From Cyanoderma ruficeps (Eukaryota > Chordata > Aves > Passeriformes > Timaliidae): DNA of 64,000 nucleotides. The translations under genes were made by a program, and so were the position numbers. Position 1 is the first letter of the stretch. Every line of letters starts with the position of its first letter. The notes beneath the pieces are model-generated. The model did no database searches, was not told the DNA's origin, and was given only the letters and a program-made list of their open reading frames with translations. The stretch is taken from assembly GCA_008694505.1 (NCBI GenBank), contig VZDJ01000090.1, positions 10,675,646 to 10,739,645 of the forward strand, written 5' to 3'. This document shows, piece by piece, positions 13,165 through 24,700 of this stretch.

Positions 13165-14080
13165 AAATGTAATGAACCAAACATGTAATCATAAAGTGAG
13201 ATTTGCTTTTTCATTCTGGAGGAACAATGAATGATTAGAGAAAATATTCTAGAAAGCTGACATACTAAACAGTGGTATGAAATGGGTAAGTATTCCAAAC
13301 TGTCTGCCAACCATATCTATAAACTAAGCAATATATAAGTCCAGACTGCCACGCAGGTGGATCTGCCCTTCTGAAAACAATTTTAAGTTGCAGAAGTTGG
13401 TAGCTCAGCATTCACATGGCAGTGATGTCAGTAAGAATCAATCCTGTTTTAAACAATCATCAGCTTTCAAGCAGTCCTAAAAGACCCCCTTGGTGTCTAC
13501 AGAGCTCTAGCAGAGTAAAACTATTCTATAATAACTTCAATACTTTTGAACTGAGATTGTTTCATACTTGCACACTTGGTGATTAGTTGTTTTACCAATT
13601 CAGAACTGATCTGCTGTTCCACACTGTGAACTTTCTGACTGGTCTATGGCAATGACTGGAGAATAATTTAACAGCTGATTTAAAGTTGTAATTGTACATC
13701 CTACTAGAGTCAGCAGTGTCTTATATATCTTTAGTTTCCTCCAACAACACTGGAATACATCTCAAATCTCAACTCCTCTACTAGTAATATTATACACAGC
13801 TATATTCAAGGGTCCACAAAGATCACCATTTGTAACAATAAATCTAGGGAGGATTTCTTCCTTCTAATACTCTATGTTATGTTTACATTCCTATTGGGTT
13901 TTCTATTGCCATCCTTACTATTTTGCGAAAACAAAAAGAGCTTTTTATTTCCACAAATCCTTCACTTACTGTGTGCTCATTAATTTGAAGACTAAAGTCT
14001 TTAAATGGTAAGTTTTATAGTATGAGTATCTATTTCTATATTCTGAGAGTCATTAAGTAGTTACAGCAGGAAACAATAAA
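13165..14080 (+). other. TRAT1: Probable TRAT1 3' untranslated region
   Basis: Non-coding AT-rich sequence directly after the TRAT1 stop. AATAAA hexamers at 13837-13842 and 14075-14080 are candidate poly(A) signals. I could not decide between them, and transcript data would settle the end. Confidence 0.45.
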
Positions 14081-16379
14081 GCAAGTTGATGCAATGTCTC
14101 TGCCTCTAGGTGTCAGACATTTCTGCCTTCTCAAAAAACCAGGATGTTGAAGCCTTTAAAATCCACACAGAGGAGTGCCAAGGAGCTTGAAACTCTGAAG
14201 AACACAAAGCCCTAAAACCACGTCAGGTCCTGAAAGATACACCTGGAAACAAAAGGCCCATAGTACAGAGAGCCAAAAGAGCATGTCAAAAATGTTTTGG
14301 TAAATAAAACACTTCTAACAGCAGATATGGATGGATACATCAAGGGATGAGATAAACTCATAAAAAAAAAAAATCAATGGTTAAATTCAACCTGTCATTT
14401 CAATCTGATAACTACTTTAATGGAAATGAGGTACCCACTTCTCTCATTGAGTGTACCTGTAACAGTAAGTTCACTTAATGAGATTTAAGTACATTTAGTT
14501 TCCTTTCTATTCTCAGTCTTCATTGTTCAGTCCAGCAGTGTGTTTACACTAATTTTCATCAGCTGCTTTTCCTTGCAACACTGTTTGTTCAAAGAGCAGG
14601 GCATTTTTGCAAATATTCTCCATATGTACACACACACACACACACTTCCTTTCCACATTTAATCACTGCCTCAAATTATTGATTGTGGCTCTCAGACAGG
14701 ATGATCTTTAACAGCCTATCAATTATTACCAAGGCATTTTTAATGTAGCCACATTCACATTTAGCTTTATTCTTTTGGCTCTTTACCCTCCATCTGCTTA
14801 AATAAGCAATTGAACAACCTATTTTTTTAAATGAGTTTTGGGGTAGTTTTCAAGTGACTACCGAATTCTTACAAGAAAAAGCATGTTCAATATTGTTCCA
14901 TCTTCATTACATTAGAGACCTACATGAACTATCTTATACTAGTTAAATTCTTTACATGTAAAGCAAGTTTCAACTAATTACAACATAAGAGGTTCTAGGT
15001 TTAGACTGTCTCAGTAACCTCATCTTTATTCCCACAATTTCTTAAAAAAATTTTTATAGCAAAGAGAAGCAGCGTAAAGCTTTTTTTTTTTAATGAAAAT
15101 TAAGCATTCAAGTACCAGTTCAATGGAACAGTAAAAGAATGAGTAAACAAGAGGAAATATGGTGAAAAAAGAAAAACTGTTTGGAAGGGTAGAAGAATGG
15201 AACTCAAAACACAAGAAATCAGGTCAATGTCACCACTGACATCTTTGTAAATTGAGATGCATTCCAGCATTAATTATTACAGCATTTGATAAACACTGCA
15301 GATGTACCTAGCTAAAACAGTATCCTTAGGACTAGTAACACTTTTGCTTACATCACGCTTTTTAAGACTTTTTAAGTCCTCCTACGGTGTAGGAGGATCA
15401 ACTCTTAAGAACAGAAACTTTCTCCCTGTTTTGCGACTGCTAACACCCAAAACATGGCAGGCATTGGCATCATCTCATCTTCCAACACCTAAAGATTTTT
15501 AAAGAATGACCTCTTTAAATTATTTCAAAGTAATCATGGAGGCAATTTTGCTATGTTGAATAAACAAACTTACCTTACTTCCTACCTGCGTGAGCGTAGG
15601 AGTCATACCTAGATTCAGAACAGGTCCAAAACTCAATTTCAGTTGACTTCTAAGCTACTTTAGAACAGAAAACAATGCATTATGCAATCTCTCAGTACTG
15701 GTACATCAAGAAATAGTGCGAAATAATTACCTCAACAAATCCAAGAGGAAGATAGTTCATAAAACATATTCCCTACAGTGCATCCGTGTCTGGAAAAGGA
15801 AGAAAAAAGAGCCCCAAGCGCATTCCTAGAAGACAATATTTTGTTGCTGTCATGGAAAGAAATGTAATTTCCAAATTATGAAGGATGGAACGCATGTGCA
15901 GAAGTTCTTATTGCAGAGAAAACCTCACTAGAGCTGCCTTCTTGTCCTATTCAAGAACAATACTTAAGATAACAAGGTTTTGGTTTTAAGAGCTAAAATA
16001 AAACCCTCCTGTGTGTCTGGAAATAAAGTAAAGCTAAAGGAAACCAATTTCTTCTTTTTCTGAAGCTCAGAAAGCTAACAAGTGCTGATAAAACAGCAAG
16101 TACCTGATCTGACACTCACCACTAACACAATCCCCTTGCCAAGAAAGGCCACAGCAGTGAAAACCTGTGGGACCCTCACACCTCATTCTCATGGATTTGC
16201 TCATGTAGGTGATACAAATTCCTCCTGAGAATTCACATCACATAGGTGAAATAAAAATGCTGAAGGCAGGTATTTGTTCAGAACAGCGTTTTATTTAGAA
16301 GATATATAGTGTCAGGTAGAACTTTGTCAGAACACTGAATATAATTATTAAATCAACTAAAAAGTATAAAATTTTATTG
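14081..16379. other. Intergenic DNA with a short (CA)n tract
   Basis: No coding signal is supported. It holds a (CA)n microsatellite at about 14628-14645 and the first copy (14281-14309) of a 29-bp sequence that recurs at 18620-18648. AATAAA-type hexamers on the minus strand near 16290 could serve the unassigned minus-strand exons above 17.2 kb. Confidence 0.4.
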
Positions 16380-16384
16380 AACAA

Positions 16385-16920
16385 TCAACTCTGGAAAATT
16401 TTAACATTAACATTGCATAGCAGACTCAGAAAATCTTAAACATTACTTAGAAAATTTTAACATTAACATTGCAAAGCAGACTCAAGTCATAGCATATAGC
16501 AGTAATTTTGGGTCTGTACTGATACATCCAAAAAGCATGAACAGAAAGCAATTTAGGTAAATGAGCTCGTTCCTTATTATCAATGTTCCTTACTGTGTCA
16601 ACTTTGGTGATCTACATAGAAACATTAACATAGAAGATACCAGTGAATTTGGGCCTGTACTGATATTCTCAAAGAACATGAATAAGCAAAAATTTAGGTA
16701 AATGAACTTGTTCCTTATTGTTAATACAGTAAGAATCAAAGCTTATTATATCAACTTTGGTGATCTACTTAGAAAATGTTAACATTAATACAGAATTTAA
16801 CACTGAATTTGGGGCTGTACTGATACTCTCAACGAACATGAACGAGCAAAAATTTAGGTAAATGAACTTGTTCCTTATTATCAATACAGTAAGAAACAAA
16901 GCTTATTAGCAAATAAAAAG
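16385..16920. repeat. Minisatellite, about 142-159 bp unit, three to four copies
   Basis: A unit containing 'ctgtactgat', 'catgaa.nagcaaaaatttaggtaaatga' and 'caactttggtgatcta' recurs in order. Homologous 'ctgtactgat' positions are at about 16514, 16656 and 16815, so spacings are about 142 and 159 bp. Copies differ by substitutions and small indels. A shorter 'aaaattttaacattaacattgca' element is also duplicated near 16396 and 16450. Confidence 0.85.
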
Positions 16921-17232
16921 AATACAGACCACATTCTGTTATTACAAATACTGTCAAATATAAAATTCCAACTTAGCCATAAATTGAGTAAGAAGTGCCC
17001 TGTCAAAAGGGGTGAAAACCCTTTCCCAAAGATTTGTATTACAAGGAAGTATAAACCAGAATTATACGGTTACATACAATCATAAATGCTCAATTCTTGG
17101 AAGAAAAAACACTGAATATACATAAAACAAACTGAATATATATAAAACCCAACTTATATAAAACTGTTTTATGTGTAACAGTCCATGAATGCTTCTTGGT
17201 GAGCTTTAACCAGAGAGCCATCCAAGGGATTC

Positions 17233-17278
17233 CTACAACTGGTCTTTCTCATCAGTGTATCTTAGTCTTCTGTATACC
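17233..17278 (-). CDS. Candidate terminal exon, gene unknown
   Basis: On the minus strand a strong polypyrimidine tract and 'ttttttccttag' acceptor precede an exon that reads (K)VYRRLRYTDEKDQL then TAG (17233-17235). It is in phase with the donor of the candidate exon at 19131-19253. It could be an alternative 3' end of HJURP or part of an unrecognised gene. The evidence is splice context and phase only. Confidence 0.3.
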
Positions 17279-19130
17279 CTAAGGAAAAAAACCCACAACC
17301 TCTGTTTAGATGATGAAGTAAATTACACAAAAATACCACATTTGCTGAAACTCCAATGAACATGATGAAAATGAAACAAATTGCCAAAGCAAGGTATCCG
17401 AACATCCTGACTGTGAACAGCAGCAGGGCTCCTTGTCCGCTTTCCTGTGTGCTCTCAGATGGAGAGGAAGCTTTCCATGCTACGTCATTTTAATGTCTCA
17501 GTAGTGCCACCACATCAATCTAAGTTATGTCTGTCTATTAAAGTTTGAGATGCAATCTTGGAATGTATTCACAACTAGCTAAAAGTTAAAGAAAAGTGAG
17601 AACACCTTGCATATTACTTAAACTGCAGAAATTTTCTCTCATACTTTGAACTAATTTGGTTTACATCTGACAATTAAGTATAGCAGTAAAGCTGTAGGAC
17701 AGCATTCACACAGAGCTGAAGTAAAGTTCAGCTTTTCAGAAATTTTCAGAAATTTCCTTTTCAGAAATCTCTTTCATAATCATCTTCTGGATGAAGGCAA
17801 TCTGGTTCCAGATAGAAAGACAATATTCCTTTTCTTTTCACAACCATTCATTACAACATACAGCATTTTGCCACATGGCTTAGGCATTAAACTTCTGAGG
17901 AATCTGAAGCCATTAAAAAGTCTCACTGCTGGGAACCATAGAAAGCTAAAAATATCACACCACAGGCCTCAGGAAGCTTTCCAGCTGACAGTCCACTTTG
18001 GCTACAAATCAGCAAACATGCCTTTGTGTAATTAAAGAACAAAGAAATAGATTTTATTCCAGATGACTAGGAAGAAAACTGAAAACTTGATTTCCCTACT
18101 TACATGCATTAAAGAAAGAAAAACCTTTTCCTTTAGAACAATAACTAATCTTACAGGACTGGCTATTTTGTATGGGAGACAGGGTAATGTAGTAAGGAAA
18201 AACAAAAAGAAATCCAAGAACCGCAGAGAATTTTGCTCAGCTAAGTGGGCACACTCAACATCACAAATGTCCTTGCACACTCATCAGCTTGTCTCCAATC
18301 TTCCATTATATCAAAAATAATCCAAATATAATCTTTATCAGTATTGTACACATTTGTAATACAAGCCTCTAAATTTCAATTCCATCTTTGCTTAAACTGG
18401 AACTTTTTTCTTCACATCTTTAAGCCTTTTTTCTTGTTAAATTCTCCACAGAGGTAATTTAAAAGTGCTTTCTGCCTTCCTTTGAACTTCTAATTCAAAC
18501 ATTGTCAGAAAATGTGGATATCAGCTGTATGATCTTCTCAAGTATAGTCAAAGTATTTCTTGACTGAATTTGGAAAGCCAGCATAACCTGCAGTGACTAA
18601 TTACACTTATGGCAAAAAAGCATGTCAAAAATGTTTTGGTAAATAAAATTAGGATTTTTAAATTTTTTTAGAGACCTTTTAATGATTTTTAAATCCTCAG
18701 AATATTAAATGTTTGTAATTAAAAATCCAAGAGATCTGAAGCTTTATAATCCTTTTAAAGTTAGATATTTTCTAAGAAAAACAGATATATTAGGCCAGTA
18801 TTCAGGAAACTGGAAAGAGTGCCCTGCTTCCAGAGATCTAAACACACTGCCAGTAGGGATAATAGCAGCAGGAGAGGATCTCTGATATGTTCCAAGCAGA
18901 GCCACTGCTTGTTTACACAGAGCCAAAATGCAGGTAATGATGTCCAACTGCAGAGGCCAACTTGTGCAAGTCCTTTCAAATGACAATATGCTGCACTCCT
19001 CTCTGAGAGGACTTGTCAGCTTAAACACAGCCACAATCAAAACAATTCCATAGCACATCTAAAACAATAAATGCCTCTATAAGGAACTCCAAATAAGGGC
19101 TACAGTGGGTATTCAGTTAGGTCACCTTAC

Positions 19131-19253
19131 TTCTTGCACTCAGCTGCCCTCTTTCTTGCTGGGCTCTGCCTAGTTCTGACCTCACACACTTCCTTCTCAG
19201 TGTTCAACTCCGCAGGTGCGATTAGCTTGGGCTCTCCCACACGCTTTTTCACT
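19131..19253 (-). CDS. Candidate internal exon, gene unknown
   Basis: This 123-nt minus-strand stretch lies between 'tgcttgtag' (or an alternative 'tattaaag' acceptor slightly upstream) and an 'aa|gtaagg' donor. It encodes 40 open codons with several CpGs and a basic composition (KKRVGEPK near the start, RKRAAECKK at the end). It is symmetrical (phase 2-2) and joins in frame to 17233-17278. No upstream partner in phase 2 was found in the HJURP exon, so its gene is unresolved. Confidence 0.3.
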
Positions 19254-19839
19254 CTACAAGCAAACATGTCACCTCCACATCTTTAATACAAGCACAGAGG
19301 AGTAAGAATTCCTTTTGAAATCTTTTTTTTTTAAAGAGGCTATTATTATTGCCTTAGGTCATACTTCTTCACATTTCTGGGAGAGCTGCAATTCCCCACT
19401 GGCCCAGGCACACCAGTGTGTGCACCTGCAGTCCTAGGTTCTGGTGATGAGAAAAAGTGGATGAAAAAGGCAAGAACAATGTCAAGTAGCACAAACATTA
19501 CAAAATGTTGTTTAAGGATTATCCTATTTAAACATTGGAAATACTTCAATGGGCAAATTTCTTTAAGAAAATAAAAATACTCTTGTGCAAATTAATGAAG
19601 TGTCTGAAACTAACCTTGCAGGGAAGTGCCAGGAATACCAAGAAAACTTCTGTCTGAAGAATCATGAGATCCAGAGCCCTGAAAATAAAGCAGCAACCTA
19701 TAACATTAATGAAAAAATATACTACTTCACAGCTTGCCTCAGAAGAGACTACTGTGAACTTGGAAATAAGTGTCTGATTTAAATCAACAATTTTAATGAT
19801 TCCTGTGAAACCCTAGCAAGATTAATTTGTTTGCTCCAC

Positions 19840-19845
19840 TTTATT
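19840..19845 (-). terminator. HJURP: Candidate HJURP poly(A) signal AATAAA
   Basis: TTTATT on the plus strand reads AATAAA on the HJURP strand, about 240 nt after the HJURP stop codon. It supports transcription ending close to the large exon. Confidence 0.5.
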
Positions 19846-20080
19846 CATCTACAAAATCATTTCAGAAGGACAACACTGAGTCACTATCTGAGACCATTTT
19901 AACCAGTGACTAAAATGGAATCAAATCTTTAATTTAGAACCATTTCAAATTTAAGTATAGAGAGCTTCTTCACATGATCCAGGAGACATGATATTCCCAG
20001 GCTCCCAGAGTTGTAAAACATCCCTACTGACCAAAAAAGCACAGGAAGCATGCTATCACTAGTTCCAACAGCTTGCAGCT

Positions 20081-21756
20081 CTAATCCATTCTTAAGCCCT
20101 TCTCTAAATATCTAAAGGTATGCAATTCCCCCCCCTCAAGGTCCTTAAATACCTGACAATGAGAGTTGTGATCTGCAAAAAAGCTGGGGTTGCTAGAGTT
20201 GTACGTGCTGGAAAAATCCATGCCACCTGTCTGAGGATTACCCTTTTGACTGTGGGAAATCTGACATCTCCTTGGAGAAACACGACGTTCTGGTGTAAGT
20301 TTCAGTCGCTTTAGTGGTGAACAAGGAAGATAGCTTTCAGAATTTCCTGCTCTTTTAACTCTGAAAATTGAGGAATAACTTCGGACGGGAGAATTAACAA
20401 GAGCATTTACAGTTTCAGGCATCTGCATTTCTTCGTATTTCCTGAAATTTGAAACTGACTGAAACCCAGGAAGTTCTGGAACAGACTTCCTCCTCTTCCC
20501 TGGAACAGGCAATTTTTCATGGAGCCTGTTAAATTCTCTATCACACTGTTCAATGGACCTCCCAGAATCACTTAAATTACTCTTCACTAATCTTCCTTTC
20601 TCTTCAAGGTTCTGTGAGTTTAAAAGAGATCTTGTCCATGTCAAAGACTTCTGGAATTCTTCAGAATGCACTTTGTAGTAGAATTCATCAAATGCATCTT
20701 TGTATTTATTGGGCATTTTTGAAGGACTCAGCTTCATAAAACAGGAGGAAAATGAGTCTTTGTGCTGCAAAGAAGTTTGTCTTTCAGGAATTATTTTTTC
20801 AGGATTTATGAACACAGTATTTGATGATCTTGCAGGAGAACAATTTGTGACAGGTATAGAATTGTTACTATTGCCATGGGAACTGCAAGCACATGAGCAC
20901 AACTCTGAGGTACCAATACAAAAGTCAGTTTTCTGAGTCTTCCTCTCTTTTACAAGATGAAGCGCTCTTGAATCTGAACTGGCAGTAGATGTTATAAAAC
21001 TGGATTCTGAGAAACGTTTGTAAGCCCTTTTTACACTTTCTGCGTATTTTGAATTCTTTGGTGAGGCAGTAGTCTGTAATCCACCTTCAGCTAGAAATGT
21101 CTCTCCCATTCTATGCATAACATCAGGAAAAGTAGTCTGTTTGCAGGCTTCTTGGCCCTTTCTAGGTGTCAAATGTTCTTCTAAATCTGAGTCAGAGTAG
21201 CCCATTCTGATTTCATTTGTATCAGTATAAGCAGTAGGCACCAGACGAGAAGAATTACTAATAAGGCAATTGTCACCACAGAATTCTCTGCTCTCATTAC
21301 CAAAAGTTGGATCCTGGTTGTCTTCACTTGTACAGCTACATATGCTGTGAAATGCTTTCTTTAGTTTACAGGCTCTGGACCCTCCCATTTTGTCTACAGT
21401 GACACTGTGCTTCAGTCTTCTATAACGCTGTTTCTTGGACCTCGAGTGTCCAAACATGTGCTTTAACACATATCTCTCAGAGCGCTTTGCTATGAGCTTT
21501 AGAAGGATCTCTAACATTGCTGGATACAAGTCTGCAAGAGTTGTATTGCTCCAGGAGCATCCCTCATCTGCAGGCTGGTATCCTCCATGGATGCCACCAC
21601 ATGAAGGCAGGCCCAGTCCTGGGCAGGGTCGCTGCCGGGGTAAGGCCATTGCATTCGATGAAATGGGAACACCAAAACGTTGTAACTGTAGATGTTTGGA
21701 GGAAGAACATTCATTTGACAACTCTAGCTTCTTCCTGCAAACAGGAGCTCGATTGC
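20081..21756 (-). CDS. HJURP: HJURP large 3' exon
   Basis: The acceptor is 'tttcgaatag' just above 21756; the open frame that continues upstream of it is intronic. It gives 557 codons to TAG at 20081-20083. It contains LADLYPAML near 21515-21540 (the HJURP central domain), a basic segment RSKKQRYRR, KYKDAFDEF near 20690-20710 and EFNRLHEKLP near 20510-20540 (two HJURP_C-like repeats), and SPLKRLKLTPERR near the end. Composition is Ser-rich and probably disordered, with many SP/TP sites. A consensus-like internal donor (cag|gtattt) at 20153 leaves open an alternative C-terminus. Confidence 0.93.
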
Positions 21757-24700
21757 CTATTCGAAATAAAACAAAAACCAAACCAAAAACCACAAGTCAA
21801 AAAACAAAAACAGTAGTGAGAAAAAAATACAACCCTATTAAGGCACTTCCAGTAATATACCATAAGACTTAAAAACAACTACATATGATCCAGACAGCCT
21901 TACTGTAACAGCGGATTTCATTAAGCTTTAGTGCCAGGCTAAATGGATGAAGTGTACTGAAAAGACCCACTATTCACAGTAGCATAATAGACAGATGTTC
22001 ATGGCAGATGAAGAATTCTTTGGCCTTTGAGACACCTGGTCAGAAGAAACAGCCTTATCCAAAGGGTTTTGCTAGTTTTATCTCCGTTCCTTGAAAGCTT
22101 TGTGCTTGGTGAAGCTGTTGCTTTTACAAACCAAGTTGAAAATAATGATTTTTCTAGTTAAGTCTAAAATATTTATACGAAAACTCTTAGGCTTGCAACA
22201 AGTCTGGAGAGCTTCTGAAGAACGTTTACCAGCAAGTACCACTTGGACTACCAGCTGCCAGCAGACCCAAAGCCACTGTATTACATTCCTTGAATTTAAA
22301 ATACCCAGAACTAAAATATATGGCTTTCAGTGAGCTAAATGCTGCTGAATTTTGTAACCATGCATATTTGTTCCTGAGGCTACGTAAGGAAAACTGGTTT
22401 CAGGTAGACAAGTTATTTCTTTTCTGTTTTTCAAATACATAAGCAAAATCATGACTAACTTCCCTCTGAGAATCAGCCTATTGAACTTTTCATTCTGTTT
22501 ACAAGAAATGAAATATTGTTTTCTAAAGAATTTTAATAAAACCACAAGCGAATTTTACCAAAACCACAGTTTGTAACTAATGTATTTGACCAACACACAA
22601 AAGACATAATTGTACCAAATTGTCCTTGCACTGGTGAAGTTAAACGACGATCTCTGGATGATATTGGTGTTGTTATCTGAAAAGCAAAGAAAAAGCCAAT
22701 CAAACATTCAGAGTTTTTTGCAGGTTAAAGGTAACACCAAAACCTTCCTTGTGACTCCCTCTCCTCTTGCTGTTCTGGATCATGGACAGTTCTGGTCTTC
22801 AGGGGCTCAGCCAAGTTCACACAAAGTGGAAAACACCGAGACTAACACCTCAGTAAGAAGACGGAGGAGTTCCTAGTCTAATCTTGGAAAGCTGTTTGTC
22901 ATTTTCTCAGCCTACACATTATGTATCATCTATTAATCCCTTTCCCAAATATCATAATTTATCCATGGAGATATATATATATACACACCTCCCCGAATAA
23001 TTAGACATCTCTGGCAGCTCCAGCAGAAAAGGGGAGCTGTACCCTGTATCATAGCACTTCACCTCTCATCTTTCTCATCACCCTAGGCAAAACAAAGCTA
23101 ACTCTCTTTGTCCTCTACAAAGCTCAGATTTAGACTTCTTGGAAAACTTACAGCTCAAAGATCAACCTGCACATCAAGGTTCAAAGAACAAAGTAGAAAA
23201 GTGAAAAACCAGTGAAAATAAATTTGCAAATCATCGGCTCCGTTTCTTAGATACCTTAGCTGTCAAAACCCCAAGACCCAATCATATTTACGCAGAAAGC
23301 AAGCAGAACAACAAAGGGAGGACCACAGAGAAGTTGTGTTAGGATTCATTGAGCTACCCAGTTAAAGAGCTCTTGTTTTATTCTAACTCCCTAATAACTT
23401 TAGCATAGGAGAACTATGTTACCGTTATCCATTTGGGAATATTCCTCTCATGATCTTGTACTATCACATCCACTGGGACTCTTTGTCTCTCTAGGAGTTG
23501 CCCATCATCTCCCTCCTGAATCTTACAGGAAAATAAAGTTATTAAAACACACAGAAATTAAAGGCACAGGCAACTCCAAACTGATTGTTCAGATTAACTC
23601 CAAACTCTTATTCCTCACATGAGGATATGCCAGCATCAACTTACTTTTAATGTAGACATTTTATGCAAAACCTCCCCCAAAAACCCACAAATGCCAAGAA
23701 GGAACTGCATGTGAAGACACATGAAAAAGGCATGATAAACTAGTTTGTTCAGGGAAAAGCACACACTGCCTTAAAGATCCACCAATAAAAACAAACCAAC
23801 AAACCACCCAAATTTAAAAAAAAAGGAAAAACAGAAAACCGCATACAAAGCTCTGATAATTACAGCTGCAAATCTTTACATGTATCCTTAACATCCTGTG
23901 AGAACTCGTATACAAATTAAGGTCAACTCTGCCAGGACCCTCTACATGAAACTAAAGGGAATTTTCTAGAGAAAAGGCAATTCATTACGTAAACTGTCAC
24001 TTTCTTAAGCAGATTGTACTAGCTGTTGTCAGAGAGAGGCCACTAGCACCTTGCTGAAGAGGGAAGGAAAGTAAATCTCATTCCTGGCAAAGGTATTTGA
24101 GTACGAAGAACACAGGATTAAAATGGCTGCACACAGAGTGGGGTCTGTTTTTCAGCAACAATGAAAAGGCTCTGGGTGGTTCTGGCCACAGTCTACTTTG
24201 GGAACCAACAGCAGAAGATTGCAGTCTGTCTTTGTTATAGCAACCACTACTTCACATTTACCATTGGCTTTAAATCATGTTACCTAGTTATCCTACACTC
24301 CCAGGTGAATGACCACACTGTTCAGAAGTGGTTCCCCTCTCTGCTCCACCTGGTTAGTCTTTTTCCTTACCTGTAAAAGCCTTCCTCAAGGTTGCTGCCT
24401 GTTGATGCAGTACATTGTACGACCTTCTCTGGCCTCCTGGGATTACCAAGACCAAAATATCACCTGCCATTGGTCCTGGTGACACTGTCTACTGAACCCC
24501 TCACTTGCTAAAAACATGCATTAGGATATAGACTGTACCACATCCTCTGCTGACTGTACCAACTCATCAGACACGTGTAAACTGGTTAATAGTTAACAGC
24601 TTCTGTTGAACACAAAATCATTACATTACATTAGGCACCCAAAAGTTTTACCTCGAGCTGAAAGCCTTCAAATTTTCGTATTACTGAGCCTGTATCACCA

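Noticed and set aside
18744..19058. 104-codon minus-strand ORF
   Set aside because: No strong splice signals, domain or compositional support; likely chance.
19346..19450. Minus-strand 'catcaccag' acceptor followed by an open stretch ending YDLRQ
   Set aside because: No donor gives a phase compatible with the 19131-19253 exon in that frame, and the protein is not recognisable.
21757..21793. The upstream 12 codons (MVFGLVFVLFRI) of the 570-codon open frame
   Set aside because: They lie on the intron side of the 'aatag' acceptor at 21757; the spliced reading enters at 21756.
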